From positions 1 to 34,561 of the forward strand of contig JAAYWY010000003.1 in assembly GCA_012516165.1 (NCBI GenBank): DNA of 34,561 nucleotides, in the 5' to 3' direction. A program made the position numbers and the translations under genes. The stretch's first letter is position 1. The number at the start of each line of letters is the position of its first letter. The notes under the pieces were generated by a model. That model was not told the DNA's origin, did not search any database, and saw only the letters and a list, made by a program, of their open reading frames with translations. This DNA is from Bacillota bacterium. Lineage in GTDB: Bacteria > Bacillota > DTU030 > DUMP01. Shown here one piece after another: positions 1 through 10,765 of the stretch.

Positions 1-554
1 AGCAGGCTTTGGACTACCGTATTGCCGTGATCGTGGACGAGGCTTACGGCGATTTTGTCCCCAACGAGAATTCGGCCATTAACTTAGTAACTAAATACCC
101 TAACGTGGTCGTAGCCCGCTCCTTTTCCAAGGGTTGGGGACTGGCTGGGCTTCGGGTAGGCTATGGGGTAATTAACACCGAACTTAAGGAACTTTACAAC
201 AAAATAGATATGCCCTTTAGTATTATCGACCCAGCAGCAGCCGCCGCCTGCGCGGCATTGGGGCAATCTGATTTCCTCGCCTTTTCCCGCGAAAAAGTAG
301 CGCAAATAAAAAAGCAGGTAAAGCACAGCCTTACCCGCCTTAAAATATCCTGTACCCACGATACTACACCCATCATGACCCTTACCGCTCCTGATCCCGA
401 TACCAACTTGCGACAGCAATTTCTCCGCCAAGGGGTACTGGTGGTGGACGGTGGCGAGTTTCCCGGCCTCTCCTCTGCTTCGGTGCGGCTGAGGGTACCA
501 GCTGACGGCGCTGCCTTGGTAGAGCGCTTGCAAGCTGTGGAACAGGATTTATAA
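1..554 (+). CDS. PLP-dependent class I/II aminotransferase, HisC-like, C-terminal part (5' end outside window)
   Basis: ORF open from the window edge (frame starting at nt 3: QALDYRIAVIVDEAYGDF...). VDEAY and SFSKGWGLAGLRVGYG (PLP-lysine region) motifs. Confidence 0.8.
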   Translation, partial: QALDYRIAVIVDEAYGDFVPNENSAINLVTKYPNVVVARSFSKGWGLAGLRVGYGVINTELKELYNKIDMPFSIIDPAAAAACAALGQSDFLAFSREKVAQIKKQVKHSLTRLKISCTHDTTPIMTLTAPDPDTNLRQQFLRQGVLVVDGGEFPGLSSASVRLRVPADGAALVERLQAVEQDL

Positions 555-560
555 AAAAGC

Positions 561-1565
561 TCAGCCAAGTAAGGGTACTGCCTTGATGCTGCCAGCCAAA
601 ACTCCACCATAGGTCCGAATAGGACGCTCCAGGTAAGGGGCGAGTTCCGCCAGCGCATCTTCGGGTAGCAGTTTTAGATCAGTTAGTACTTGGGTTACCA
701 CTGGGGCCAGCGCTCGGTCCCCGCCGTCTTCGATTTTAACTGCAATACCAATGCCCTGATCCACCAGGCCAATACCAAAGCAGCTCTCCCCACCGTCCTT
801 AGCAACAAGGACCCCTTTACCGGCGGCCAGCAAATCGCTGGTGAAGCGGCCCGTACCGGCCACCAGTTCCGGATGTGTTACCATAGCCTGCACAATGGTC
901 TCCATGCCTCGGCGTTGATCCGTCGAGGTTGCTTTTTTACTAGCCAGTTTGGCATAAGCCAAGGCCATTTGCGCCAGCGGCACAGCAAATACCGGTACAC
1001 CGCAGGTATCAAGGCCCAAGCCGATCTTATTAACCGGAAACTCGGTTACTTCCGCTACCGTCTTTAACATTAGCTGCTGTACCGGGTGCTTTATATCCAT
1101 ATAATTTTTAAGGTCCCAATCTCGAAAACGGGTGATGGCCAACATGCAGGCGTGTTTTCCTGAACAAGCATTCCTCAGCGGACTCAGCGGCTCACCGGCT
1201 GCTGCCAAGCGCTGGGCTGTTTCCCGGTGGAAAGGCCGGTGAACCCCGCATTGTAGAGCCTCTTCATTAAGACCAACCTTGGTCAAAATAGATTGTACCC
1301 GCTTAACATGCATATCCTGGCCGCTGTGGGAACCGCACATCACCGCCACTTCGTCTAACGAAAATTGGTAGTGACCATATGTTCCAGTTTCAAATAAAGG
1401 CAATACCTGCAGCGGTTTGGCCGCCGAGCGCAAAAATGTCATCCGCTCAGCGTCACCGCGGCTATAAAGCAGCTTCCCGTTAATATCCACCACGGCTATG
1501 GAGCCATAATGTCGGCTCTCTGCCAAACCACCACGGTACAGCACCGCTACCACTTCCGAGGGCAT
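561..1565 (-). CDS. L-asparaginase II family protein
   Basis: 334 aa; N-term VAVLYRGGLAESRHYGSIAVVD, LRSAAKPLQVLPL, MCGSHSGQ, NACSGKHACML and GLDTCGVPVFA motifs typical of the asparaginase_II family. Confidence 0.85.
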   Translation of the reverse strand: MPSEVVAVLYRGGLAESRHYGSIAVVDINGKLLYSRGDAERMTFLRSAAKPLQVLPLFETGTYGHYQFSLDEVAVMCGSHSGQDMHVKRVQSILTKVGLNEEALQCGVHRPFHRETAQRLAAAGEPLSPLRNACSGKHACMLAITRFRDWDLKNYMDIKHPVQQLMLKTVAEVTEFPVNKIGLGLDTCGVPVFAVPLAQMALAYAKLASKKATSTDQRRGMETIVQAMVTHPELVAGTGRFTSDLLAAGKGVLVAKDGGESCFGIGLVDQGIGIAVKIEDGGDRALAPVVTQVLTDLKLLPEDALAELAPYLERPIRTYGGVLAGSIKAVPLLG

Positions 1566-1640
1566 AGATCATCATCTCCGTTTGCCTAAGGTTCTTGGTT
1601 TATATTCCACTTCCCTCTATATCTGCTAGCTGGCACAAAA

Positions 1641-2975
1641 TTATCCCAGTTGTTCTGTAATAACAGCGGCAATTTTGTCGGCCAAATCTTTAAGCAAGCC
1701 TTCTTCTTCGCCTTCGACCATGACTCGGATCACCGGTTCGGTCCCCGATGGGCGAACCAAGATACGTCCGCGGCCGTGCAGAGTTTGTTCTGCCTTGATG
1801 ATAGCTGCCTTGATCTGTTCGTTTTCTTGCCAACCGTCTTTGCTCTTTACTGGCACGTTGATCATAAGCTGGGGAAAATGCTTGACCACTGCTGCCAACT
1901 CGGATAGAGACTGCCTTTTTTCGGCCAAAACATTAAGTAGCTGCAAGGCAGTGCTCAGTCCGTCACCGGTGGTATTATAGTTTAGGTTAATAATATGCCC
2001 CGATTGCTCGCCGCCCAGGTTCCAGCCGCGCCGCTGAAGCTCTTCCAGAACATAGCGATCGCCCACTTGGGTGCGGATCAGCTCTAAGCCGTGTTCCCTT
2101 AGCGCCACTTCTAGTCCCATATTGCTCATGGATGTGGCCACCAGGCCGTTCCCCTTAAGCAGTCCCTTTTCTTTCTGCCATAGGGCCAAGATAGCCATAA
2201 TCTGATCGCCGTCCACCACTTGTCCCCTTTCGTCTACAGCCAGCAGGCGGTCGGCATCGCCGTCAAAAGCCAAGCCTAGGTCCGCCTTGACCTCCCGCAC
2301 AGCCTGCTGCAGTGCTTCTAAGTGGGTCGAGCCGCAGTGTACGTTAATATTCGTTCCAGTAGGGGCCGCATTGATAACTGTAACTTCGGCTTCCAGCCGC
2401 TTTAGTATCTCTGGTGCCACCTGGTAAGCAGCTCCATGAGCCGTATCCACCACTATATTAAAGCCGGATAGGTCTGCTCCTAGCTCTTCTTGCAGGTGTT
2501 TTAGATAAAGAGCAGCTGCGCCGGGCAAATCCCGTTTTTTGCCCACTTGAGCACCAGTAGGCCGCGGTAAGTTATGTTCTGTTAATAAAGTTTCAATTCG
2601 GTCTTCGATTTCATCGGGCAATTTATAGCCCTGGGCTGAAAAGAACTTAATGCCATTATCCTGAACAGGATTATGGGAAGCAGAAATCATGACACCGGCA
2701 TCGGCGCCTAGGACCAAGGTAAGATAAGCCACCGCCGGTGTTGGCAAAACCCCACAGCTAAGGACATCGCCCCCTACAGATAAGATGCCAGCAATAAGAG
2801 CTGCTTCCAGCATATCCCCTGATTGGCGTGTATCTTTTCCTACTACTAATTGTGGTCTTTGCTTGCCATTGGTTAATACATAAGCCCCTGCCCGCCCCAA
2901 GGCAAAAGCCAGCTCGGGGGTGAGATCAAGATTAGCTACTCCTCGTACACCATCTGTTCCAAATAAACGCCCCAA
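1641..2975 (-). CDS. glmM: Phosphoglucosamine mutase; apparent TTG start preceded by AGGAGG
   Basis: MGRLFGTDGVRGVAN start, catalytic ISASHNPVQDNGIKFF, DGDADR metal loop, RPSGTEPVIRVM phosphate-binding motif. Confidence 0.95.
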   Translation of the reverse strand: MGRLFGTDGVRGVANLDLTPELAFALGRAGAYVLTNGKQRPQLVVGKDTRQSGDMLEAALIAGILSVGGDVLSCGVLPTPAVAYLTLVLGADAGVMISASHNPVQDNGIKFFSAQGYKLPDEIEDRIETLLTEHNLPRPTGAQVGKKRDLPGAAALYLKHLQEELGADLSGFNIVVDTAHGAAYQVAPEILKRLEAEVTVINAAPTGTNINVHCGSTHLEALQQAVREVKADLGLAFDGDADRLLAVDERGQVVDGDQIMAILALWQKEKGLLKGNGLVATSMSNMGLEVALREHGLELIRTQVGDRYVLEELQRRGWNLGGEQSGHIINLNYNTTGDGLSTALQLLNVLAEKRQSLSELAAVVKHFPQLMINVPVKSKDGWQENEQIKAAIIKAEQTLHGRGRILVRPSGTEPVIRVMVEGEEEGLLKDLADKIAAVITEQLG

Positions 2976-3091
2976 CGTGCGTCCTCCTTTTAGTTAAAGC
3001 TTTATATACCATATCTTTATATTCTTTTCGGCAGTTGTCAACATGTGCTTTGCCGGAAATTTGGGTTTTGTTTTTTGACCGAATATTATTA

Positions 3092-3115
3092 GGGGCTGTC
3101 GCCTTAGGCAGCCCC
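3092..3115 (-). terminator. Hairpin between cdaR and glmM (candidate terminator or attenuator)
   Basis: GGGGCTG...CAGCCCC inverted repeat (3092-3098 / 3109-3115). Confidence 0.5.
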
Positions 3116-3148
3116 TTTAATACATACCTGGTAAGCCAAATAGATATA

Positions 3149-4357
3149 TTATTCTGTTTTGGGGGGAATCTCCTTCAGGTTAACCTTAACCTTGCTGGGC
3201 TCTACCCCTACTTGGCGCACACCATCCGGTAAAACTAGCCGTACGGTTAGTTCATGTTCGCCTGCTGCCAGATCTTGGGCACTTACATAAGCCACTACAT
3301 CTCCTGTATTTAAGCGGTTAATAGTTTGGTAAAGTCCAGTTAAGGTTACCTTAACGTTTTTAGGATTAACCTCCCCCTCTAATTTGTCCCCTATATCACG
3401 TATCTTTACATCTACATTATCTAACGTACGCTGAACAGTCCGCGCTTCGATAATTACTGTAACCTTTGCTCGCTCCACCTCCGCCCGGACATCCTGCGGT
3501 AAAACTACTCTTACATCGCCGCTTTGCGTAGAGCTGGCTCCGCTGATATCGAACGGTAAAGTGGTAACAGACGTAACTTCGGCTAGCATGGCGGCAGGAC
3601 CGCTAACAATAATAGTGCTAGGCTCCACTAATACCTGTGCCACTTTAAAACCTTCGGCTGGTTCGCCCACCACTTGGGGCTGAATTGGGACGATTTTAGC
3701 TGGCAAGCGAGCCACTGGCAGACTAACTTCAATAACTTCCGGTTTAATCTTAAGCCCTTCGGCCGCCGGTGCTCCTTTACTGTCTAGAATCTGAACCGGA
3801 ACGCTGACTAAAAGGTTATCTTTTACTCCTTCCATATCCAACCTAACCACTGCCCGCGCGGCATTAACCACTCGGCTACGCGGTCCTTCCACCAATACCT
3901 GTACCGGGTTTAGTACAGGTTCGCCAGCCGCATAACTGTTGGCTGGGGTTCCTCGCTTAATCAATTCTACCGGCAATTGTTTTTGAATAACAGCTTCTAG
4001 TTTAATGGTAACTTCACGAGGTGTGATCTGAATTACCTGCAGGTTGTCCGGCATGGTGGTAAGCTGTATTGGATAAACACCCTCACCTTCCTCAGCTTCG
4101 CCCAGATCAATAAACGCTCCGATTTCGGCTGCCCCGGTAGCATAAAGGTCATTGCGTCGACCACGTAACTTAACCGCCACTGGTTTGATATCTTCGGTTA
4201 GAACAAACCCTGTAGGCACATTTCTCAGCTCTGGCATCACCATAATTGTCCGAACGTCAGGCGGATTTTGCTCATTGACCACAAACAACCACATGACAAA
4301 GGCTAAAATAAGCGACACCACTCGAACCACAGCGTCTTTTTGCAGCCAATTATCCAT
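3149..4357 (-). CDS. cdaR: YbbR-domain protein (CdaA regulator)
   Basis: N-terminal TM segment then repeated YbbR-like beta domains; lies between cdaA and glmM as in the conserved Firmicutes cluster; overlaps the cdaA end. Confidence 0.85.
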   Translation of the reverse strand: MDNWLQKDAVVRVVSLILAFVMWLFVVNEQNPPDVRTIMVMPELRNVPTGFVLTEDIKPVAVKLRGRRNDLYATGAAEIGAFIDLGEAEEGEGVYPIQLTTMPDNLQVIQITPREVTIKLEAVIQKQLPVELIKRGTPANSYAAGEPVLNPVQVLVEGPRSRVVNAARAVVRLDMEGVKDNLLVSVPVQILDSKGAPAAEGLKIKPEVIEVSLPVARLPAKIVPIQPQVVGEPAEGFKVAQVLVEPSTIIVSGPAAMLAEVTSVTTLPFDISGASSTQSGDVRVVLPQDVRAEVERAKVTVIIEARTVQRTLDNVDVKIRDIGDKLEGEVNPKNVKVTLTGLYQTINRLNTGDVVAYVSAQDLAAGEHELTVRLVLPDGVRQVGVEPSKVKVNLKEIPPKTE

Positions 4358-5162
4358 GCAATGACCCCCAACGCAAGAACGGTATTGTCGGCTCCTGCTT
4401 AAAAATACTCAGTAGTAATTCGTTAAGATTGGTTTCATCTAGATGGCGTTTGATCAATCCTTCGTGAGCCAAAGAGATACTACCTGTTTCTTCCGATACC
4501 ACCACTGCTGCACAATCTGATTGTTCGCTAATACCTAAGGCCGCCCGATGTCTGGTACCCAACTCTTGGCTAACGTTGTTTTCGGTTAGAGGTAAAAAAC
4601 AACCGGCAGCGGCTACCCTGTCACCACGAATAATCACAGCACCATCATGAAGGGGTGTATTGGGAACAAATATATTAACCAACACTTCCGCTGACACCAA
4701 AGCATCCAGCGGTATCCCTGTTTCCTCCACCTCCTTGAGGCCTGTCTGCCGCTCTAGTACAATGAGAGCTCCTATCTTGTTCTGGGATAATACTTGAGCC
4801 GCTCGCACTACTTCGCGAATCGTGTGACTTACGTCCCCTTCATCCATAAAGCGATGGGAACCAACAAATAGGCGGCCACGACCCAATTGCTCCAGGCCAC
4901 GTCTGAGCTCAGGCTGAAAGATAAGGGGAATAGCGATAAGGCCCATGGTCATGACCTTGTCTAACAGCCAACTGGTGGCTGCCAGGCCAAACCGGCTACT
5001 AAAAAAGTAGGCCAAAAGAAGAACTGCCAAGCCTTTTAGCAGCTGCACAGCACGCGTACCCCTTATCCAGATAATCACGCGGTAAAAGACAAAAGCAACA
5101 ATTAAAATGTCCACGACATCTAGCACGCCAAAATCGTGCAGCTGTGTTAGCATAAGCTTCAC
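4350..5162 (-). CDS. cdaA: Membrane diadenylate cyclase (DAC domain)
   Basis: N-terminal TM helices, PLHDGAVIIRGDRV and LGTRHRAALGISEQSD motifs of the DisA_N/DAC domain. Confidence 0.93.
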   Translation of the reverse strand: MKLMLTQLHDFGVLDVVDILIVAFVFYRVIIWIRGTRAVQLLKGLAVLLLAYFFSSRFGLAATSWLLDKVMTMGLIAIPLIFQPELRRGLEQLGRGRLFVGSHRFMDEGDVSHTIREVVRAAQVLSQNKIGALIVLERQTGLKEVEETGIPLDALVSAEVLVNIFVPNTPLHDGAVIIRGDRVAAAGCFLPLTENNVSQELGTRHRAALGISEQSDCAAVVVSEETGSISLAHEGLIKRHLDETNLNELLLSIFKQEPTIPFLRWGSLHG

Positions 5163-5275
5163 CCTACCATTTTTACTGTTTCTCTAACTATTACTTCCTT
5201 AACTATTGACTCCTTATACTTTCGCTGATGAAGGCACAAAAACCTTTCATATACCTAATATTTTTATCGGTATTT

Positions 5276-6073
5276 TTACCTGAGTTCTTCAGTTCGGGCC
5301 TTGACAACTTCTTCCCTTAAACTGAACCAAATCAGGTGGAACAAATCTAGAAAGCGCGGCTGGGATCGGATCACGGTAAGATCTCGCGGCCGAGGTAGAT
5401 CAATATCTAAAATAGCTTTTACCTTACCCGGTCGGGCCGTCATAACCAGCACCCGATCTCCCAATCCTAAAGCCTCGTCAATACTGTGGGTAATGAAAAT
5501 AGCCGTCTTGTTGCTTCCTTCCCAAATTTTGAGCAATTCTTGCTGCAGCAAGACCCGGGTCTGTTCATCCAAAGAGCCAAATGGCTCATCTAAAAGGAGA
5601 ATGGCCGGATCGTTAGCAAAGGCCCTAGCTACACTTACCCGTTGCTTCATGCCACCGGATAATTGATAGGGATAAGCATGGGCAAATCGACTCAGGTCAG
5701 TCATTTTAAGATAGTGATCAGCAATGCGTTCACGTTCAGGCTTAGGTACTCCTCTCATAGCCAAGCCGTAGGAGACATTATCCTTTACTGTATACCAGGG
5801 AAGTAAAGATTGTTCTTGAAATACCATAGAGTTGACCGGTTTACCTTCTTCTTTTACAGTCACCACCACTTCACCGCTAGTAGGTTCCTCTAACCCAGCT
5901 AAAATTCGTAGCAAGGTAGATTTGCCACAACCGCTCGGCCCCACAATACAGAGAAATTCACCCTCCTTTACAGTAAGGTTTATATCTTCCAAAGCCGCTA
6001 CCGGCGCACCTTGACGGCTAGGAAATGTCTTGCTGATGTTTTTCACCAAAATAGCATCGCGGCTGGCACTCAT
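5276..6073 (-). CDS. ABC transporter ATP-binding protein, nitrate/sulfonate/taurine type (ORF open to 6127; start at 6073 favoured by GGGAGGGGG upstream)
   Basis: Walker A GPSGCGKST, LSGGMKQRVSVARAF signature, LLLDEPFGSLD Walker B. Confidence 0.9.
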   Translation of the reverse strand: MSASRDAILVKNISKTFPSRQGAPVAALEDINLTVKEGEFLCIVGPSGCGKSTLLRILAGLEEPTSGEVVVTVKEEGKPVNSMVFQEQSLLPWYTVKDNVSYGLAMRGVPKPERERIADHYLKMTDLSRFAHAYPYQLSGGMKQRVSVARAFANDPAILLLDEPFGSLDEQTRVLLQQELLKIWEGSNKTAIFITHSIDEALGLGDRVLVMTARPGKVKAILDIDLPRPRDLTVIRSQPRFLDLFHLIWFSLREEVVKARTEELR

Positions 6074-6105
6074 ATTGCCCCCTCCCCTATGGTTTCGTTC
6101 GGCCA

Positions 6106-6873
6106 TCAGGCATGTGGTGCCTTCCATGGTATCACCCGCTGTTCAATAAAGTCCAAAAGGTACGAGAGCAGATAGCCCAGAACAGACATGGTGATGAGGG
6201 CCACAAACATACGTTCAATGTCGAACATATCATATGCCCGCCAGATCCAGTAACCTACACCGGCACGGGCGGCAGAAAGTTCAGCCGCCACAATAAGAAG
6301 CAAAGCTGTTCCCATCCCCAGCTTAAATCCAGCAAAAATCATGGGTAGGGCACCAGGCAAAGCTACTGTGCGGTAAAAATTCCAGCGGCTAGCACCGTAG
6401 TTTTTCGCCACATCTAGATAAATTTTGTCGATACTAAGCACCCCAGCCATGGTATTAATTAGTACCAAGTAAAATACACCAATGGCAATGGTAAACACCT
6501 TGGAACTTTCTCCTAAGCCAAAAACCAGCAAGATAAGCGGCATTATCGCTAGCTTAGGAATGGGAAAAGTAGCTGCCACCATGGGTTCTAACGCTGCTCG
6601 AACCAAAGGGAAAAGGCCCATGGAAAGTCCTAAGATTACGCCTGGCACGGCACCAGCAACAAAACCCAGAATAATACGGCGAACACTGATCCAACTATGG
6701 TAAAGTAATTCCCCAGACAGCAAAACCGGCCCAAAAGTCTTCATGATGCGGCTGGGGCAAGAAAAAAGACGAATATCCACCAAGCCCGTACGGGCCAACA
6801 CTTCCCACAGTATGAGAAGTAGGGCTGGCGAAAAAAACGAAACCAATTTACCCAGTTTACCTTCTGTTCGCAT
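6106..6873 (-). CDS. ABC transporter permease, SsuC/TauC-like
   Basis: 255 aa with multiple TM segments and a BPD_transp-like EAA loop region (VAKNYGASRWNFYRTVALPGALPMIFAGFKLGMGTA). Confidence 0.88.
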   Translation of the reverse strand: MRTEGKLGKLVSFFSPALLLILWEVLARTGLVDIRLFSCPSRIMKTFGPVLLSGELLYHSWISVRRIILGFVAGAVPGVILGLSMGLFPLVRAALEPMVAATFPIPKLAIMPLILLVFGLGESSKVFTIAIGVFYLVLINTMAGVLSIDKIYLDVAKNYGASRWNFYRTVALPGALPMIFAGFKLGMGTALLLIVAAELSAARAGVGYWIWRAYDMFDIERMFVALITMSVLGYLLSYLLDFIEQRVIPWKAPHA

Positions 6874-6910
6874 TAAACACCACCTCCAAAAAGCTCAAGG
6901 AGAGGTAGGA

Positions 6911-6936
6911 AGGAGGGCTGTAGCCCCAGCCCTCCT
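6911..6936. terminator. Stem-loop between SBP gene and permease gene
   Basis: AGGAGGGCT-gtagcccc-AGCCCTCCT perfect 9-bp inverted repeat followed by TTTTT on the + strand. Confidence 0.55.
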
Positions 6937-6946
6937 TTTTATGGCC

Positions 6947-8020
6947 TCATTGATATTTCCCTAGGACTTCGAGGGCATGATCCACATACTGGTTATCAAG
7001 GACATCTTCTAGTGTTAGATCGCCCTGTATTAACTCCCGCTGTTTATACCACTGTAGATCTAGCTCCACACCTTTGGCCCGAACATAGCCATCGGGGTTT
7101 AACCCCACCGGGAACATTTGCTCATAAAGTGCCTTGTCCTTGACCACCGATGTCTCTGCCAAAATAGAGATGATCTCATCCTTATTTATATTCTTAAAGA
7201 AGGCATCGTTGTAATCTCGTAATGCTTTGATATAGGCGATCATAAACCGGTCGGCTACTTCGGGGCGTTCTCTAATAGACGGACCGTAGACGAGAAGAGC
7301 CGTTTGAGCATGGGGGTCATACTCTGACGGGTCTTTCCATGGGTCGAGAATGTCTTGGGCCATTCCCTGGGCTACAAAGGGCTCTATCACCATGCCGCCA
7401 TCGATGCTGCCGTTGGCCATAGCAGCCACAATATCGGGAAAAGCCCGAATTACTTCTAGCTGTACATCAGCGGTAGTCATGCCACCAGCATTCAAGCACC
7501 GATCGAGGGCAATTTCATCGAGAGAAGCCGTGCCCACTATAGCTAGTCTCCGTCCTCTAAGGTCGGCATAGTCTTTGATTTCTTCCACCAGATCTTTCCG
7601 GATACAAAGCCTGTAGTATCCCTGGCCAGGAACATTAACGCCTTTATCGGCGACAATTTTGATAGGGATGCCGCGTAGCATAGCATTAAAAAGACTAGTG
7701 GCACTGACGGTACAACCCACGTCTAACTGTCCAGCTGCCAACGCATTTATCATTTCTTGACCAGTATTAAAGTTAATTGACTCTACGTTCAATCCCAATT
7801 CCTTGTAATATCCTTTGGCCATTCCAATAAGAAGCCCGGCATCAGACACAACTTCCTTAGCACCTACTGTAACGGTAACTCCAGGAGACAGCGGCTTTAA
7901 CACATCAGCTTCTGCCGCTGGTGGCTCTGGTTCCTGTGCTGGCGGAACCTGGGCAGGGCTACACCCAGCTGCCAGTACACTCACCAACACCACTAACACT
8001 AACCAGACCCTAATTTTCAC
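6947..8020 (-). CDS. ABC transporter substrate-binding lipoprotein, SsuA/NMT1-like
   Basis: Lipobox LAAGCS; SsuA/THI5-like sequence (AKGYYKELGLNVE, ALAAGQLDVG, DLRGRRLAI). Confidence 0.88.
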   Translation of the reverse strand: MKIRVWLVLVVLVSVLAAGCSPAQVPPAQEPEPPAAEADVLKPLSPGVTVTVGAKEVVSDAGLLIGMAKGYYKELGLNVESINFNTGQEMINALAAGQLDVGCTVSATSLFNAMLRGIPIKIVADKGVNVPGQGYYRLCIRKDLVEEIKDYADLRGRRLAIVGTASLDEIALDRCLNAGGMTTADVQLEVIRAFPDIVAAMANGSIDGGMVIEPFVAQGMAQDILDPWKDPSEYDPHAQTALLVYGPSIRERPEVADRFMIAYIKALRDYNDAFFKNINKDEIISILAETSVVKDKALYEQMFPVGLNPDGYVRAKGVELDLQWYKQRELIQGDLTLEDVLDNQYVDHALEVLGKYQ

Positions 8021-8121
8021 CTAATATTCCCCTCCCTTGATTTTCTTTTTGAAGGTCTGCCGGTCGAAGCATTCCTTCTTCTCCCCATAATATTGCTTTG
8101 ACACCGGTTTGGTGACTTAAA

Positions 8122-8144
8122 AACCCCTGCCGACGGCAGGGGTT
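8122..8144 (-). terminator. Rho-independent terminator of argGH
   Basis: AACCCCTGCC-gac-GGCAGGGGTT perfect 10-bp stem; followed by TTTTTAA on the minus strand just downstream of the argH stop. Confidence 0.85.
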
Positions 8145-8164
8145 AAGTTAGAAGTAAGTTTGCT

Positions 8165-9553
8165 TCACTTTTTGGTTTGGCGGGACCCTAGTGTTTTTCG
8201 AACCTGGGCTAATTGTTGTTTAACCTGCTGAGGTGCCGTACCACCATAAGAAATACGGGCAGCCACTGCTGCCTCTGGGGTGAGGACAGTCAGAGCATCG
8301 CTGTCAAATAGTGGTGAAGCCTGCTGCAGTTCCTCTAAAGTAAGCTCCTCCAAGATTTTATCCTGATCCAAACAAAACTGCACCAGTCGGCCCACCACAG
8401 CATGAGCTTGCCTAAACGGCAAACCTCGCTTAGCTAGGTAATCAGCCAAATCGGTCGCTGTAGAAAAGTCGCCTCTTGTAGCTTGGCGCATACGATCCTC
8501 ATTGACCTTGAGTGTGGCTATCATCCTGGCAAATATCCCAAGACAAGAAGTTAAGGTATCAACTGTGTCAAACAGCGCTTCTTTATCTTCCTGCAAGTCT
8601 TTGTTATAGGCTAAGGGAAGGCCCTTCATAGTCATAAGTAAAGCCATCAGGTGACCGGCCACTCGCCCGGCTTTGCCCCGTACCAGTTCTGGTACATCAG
8701 GGTTCTTTTTTTGCGGCATAATGCTGGAACCGGTGCTGTAAGCATCGTCCAGCTCCACAAAACCAAACTCTTGGCTGGACCATAAGATAAGCTCTTCCGC
8801 CAGACGGGAAAGATGCATAAGGCAAATGGCAGCAGCTGCTAAGAATTCTAGGATGTAGTCGCGATCGCTTACAGCATCTAAGCTATTGGCATAAATAGCA
8901 GCAAAACCTAATTCCTGCGCCACCTGCTGACGGTCTATGGGAAAGCTAGTTCCAGCCAGGGCCCCTGCTCCAAGCGGCATAATATCGGCCCGCTGGCGGC
9001 AACCGAGAAAACGTTCCCGATCCCGCTCCAGCATATGCACATAAGCCAGTAGATGATGTGACAGCAGTACCGGTTGAGCATGCTGTAAATGGGTATAGCC
9101 AGGCATAATCACATCAAGATTATTCTCCGCTTGTTTGACTAGTTCTTCCTGCAACAATGTAATAAGGTCTAGCACTTTGTCCACTTCTTGGCGTACATAT
9201 AAATGAGTATCTAAGGCTACCTGGTCATTGCGGCTTCTGGCTGTATGGACTTTTCCTCCCACCGGCCCAACTTTCTCGATTAGCCGATGTTCAATGTGCA
9301 TATGGATGTCTTCAAATTCCGGGGAAAAATCAAATTTATCCTGCTCAATTTCCAGTCTAATTTCTTCTAGCCCGCGGCAGATAACCTCGGCTTCATCAGC
9401 AGAAAGAACTCCCACCGCCGCCAACATTTTCACATGAGCTAAACTGCCAGCAATATCCTGTTCCCATAAACGGTGATCAAACTGGATGGAGGAGTTAAAC
9501 TCCTCCACCTCAGCCGCAGTATCTTTGCGAAATCGTCCACCCCAAAGTTTCAT
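8165..9553 (-). CDS. argH: Argininosuccinate lyase
   Basis: MKLWGGRFRKDT start, HTARSRNDQVALD, GSSIMPQKKNPD signature. Confidence 0.97.
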   Translation of the reverse strand: MKLWGGRFRKDTAAEVEEFNSSIQFDHRLWEQDIAGSLAHVKMLAAVGVLSADEAEVICRGLEEIRLEIEQDKFDFSPEFEDIHMHIEHRLIEKVGPVGGKVHTARSRNDQVALDTHLYVRQEVDKVLDLITLLQEELVKQAENNLDVIMPGYTHLQHAQPVLLSHHLLAYVHMLERDRERFLGCRQRADIMPLGAGALAGTSFPIDRQQVAQELGFAAIYANSLDAVSDRDYILEFLAAAAICLMHLSRLAEELILWSSQEFGFVELDDAYSTGSSIMPQKKNPDVPELVRGKAGRVAGHLMALLMTMKGLPLAYNKDLQEDKEALFDTVDTLTSCLGIFARMIATLKVNEDRMRQATRGDFSTATDLADYLAKRGLPFRQAHAVVGRLVQFCLDQDKILEELTLEELQQASPLFDSDALTVLTPEAAVAARISYGGTAPQQVKQQLAQVRKTLGSRQTKK

Positions 9554-9556
9554 ACT

Positions 9557-10765
9557 TTAATTCCCCTTGTTCTTAAGCCAACCTTGTACCGTAAGCGGTA
9601 GGCCAAAGAGGTTAATAAAGCCAGCAGCATCCTTTTGATTATACACTTCATCGGCGCCGAAAGTGGCCAGATCTTCCCGGTACAGACTATTGGGGGATGT
9701 GCGCCCGGACACAATAATATTGCCTTTATATAGTTTAAGCCGTACGCTGCCGGTTACCGGCTGCTGCGTTACGTTAACAAATGCATCCAGCGCTTCCCTA
9801 AGCGGCGTAAACCACTGACCATAATACACCAGCTCGGCATATTTGGCTGCAATTAGCTCTTTATAATGCATGGTATCCCGGTCTAGCGTAAGGTACTCCA
9901 GCTCTTTATGAGCATACATGAGCACTGTACCACCCGGTGTCTCATAAACACCGCGCGATTTCATGCCCACCAGCCTGTTTTCTACCAGATCTACCCGACC
10001 AACCCCGTTAGCACCGGCAATATCATTGAGTTTTTCGACCAAAGCCACCGGTGAAAGCTTCTCCCCATCCACCGCCACCGGTTCGCCCTGCTCAAAATCA
10101 ATGGTGACATACGTGGGTTTATCCGGCGCTTTTTCTGGGGATACCGTGAGTAAAAACATATCTTCTTTAGGCTCAAAATCCGGATCTTCCAGCACGCCGC
10201 CCTCGTAGCTTATATGCCACAAGTTGCGATCCATGCTGTAGGGTTTTTCTTTGCTCACCGGCACAGGAATCCCACGAGCTATTGCATAGTCAATTTCTTC
10301 TTCCCGGGACTTTATATCCCATTCGCGCCACGGAGCAATAACTTTAAGCTGTGGTGCCAATGCTTTGATCGTTAGTTCAAACCGAACCTGATCGTTGCCT
10401 TTGCCGGTGCAACCGTGGACAATGGCATCGGCCTTTTCGGCCAAAGCTATTTCTACTAGCCGCTTAGCAATTACCGGCCGAGCAATGGATGTCCCTTGAA
10501 GATACTTACCTTCGTAGACTGCCCCGGCTTTGACCATGGGAAACACGTAGTTTTTCACAAAATCGTCTTTTAGGTCCTCAATATAAATTTTGCTGGCCCC
10601 GGTTTTGATCGCTTTTTCGTTCAGAGGTTCCAGCTCTTCTCCTTGTCCTACATCAGCCGCCATGGCTATTACTTCACAACCATAATTTTCTTTGAGCCAA
10701 GGGATAATAATAGAGGTGTCCAATCCGCCAGAGTAAGCTAGCACCACTTTCTTAATTTCGCTCAT
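9557..10765 (-). CDS. argG: Argininosuccinate synthase
   Basis: [33 protein letters not shown] signatures; 3-nt gap to argH. Confidence 0.97.
   Translation of the reverse strand: MSEIKKVVLAYSGGLDTSIIIPWLKENYGCEVIAMAADVGQGEELEPLNEKAIKTGASKIYIEDLKDDFVKNYVFPMVKAGAVYEGKYLQGTSIARPVIAKRLVEIALAEKADAIVHGCTGKGNDQVRFELTIKALAPQLKVIAPWREWDIKSREEEIDYAIARGIPVPVSKEKPYSMDRNLWHISYEGGVLEDPDFEPKEDMFLLTVSPEKAPDKPTYVTIDFEQGEPVAVDGEKLSPVALVEKLNDIAGANGVGRVDLVENRLVGMKSRGVYETPGGTVLMYAHKELEYLTLDRDTMHYKELIAAKYAELVYYGQWFTPLREALDAFVNVTQQPVTGSVRLKLYKGNIIVSGRTSPNSLYREDLATFGADEVYNQKDAAGFINLFGLPLTVQGWLKNKGN

Noticed and set aside
84-533. 149-aa minus-strand ORF opposite the aminotransferase
   Set aside because: Shadow ORF antisense to a clearly coding aminotransferase; no recognisable domain.
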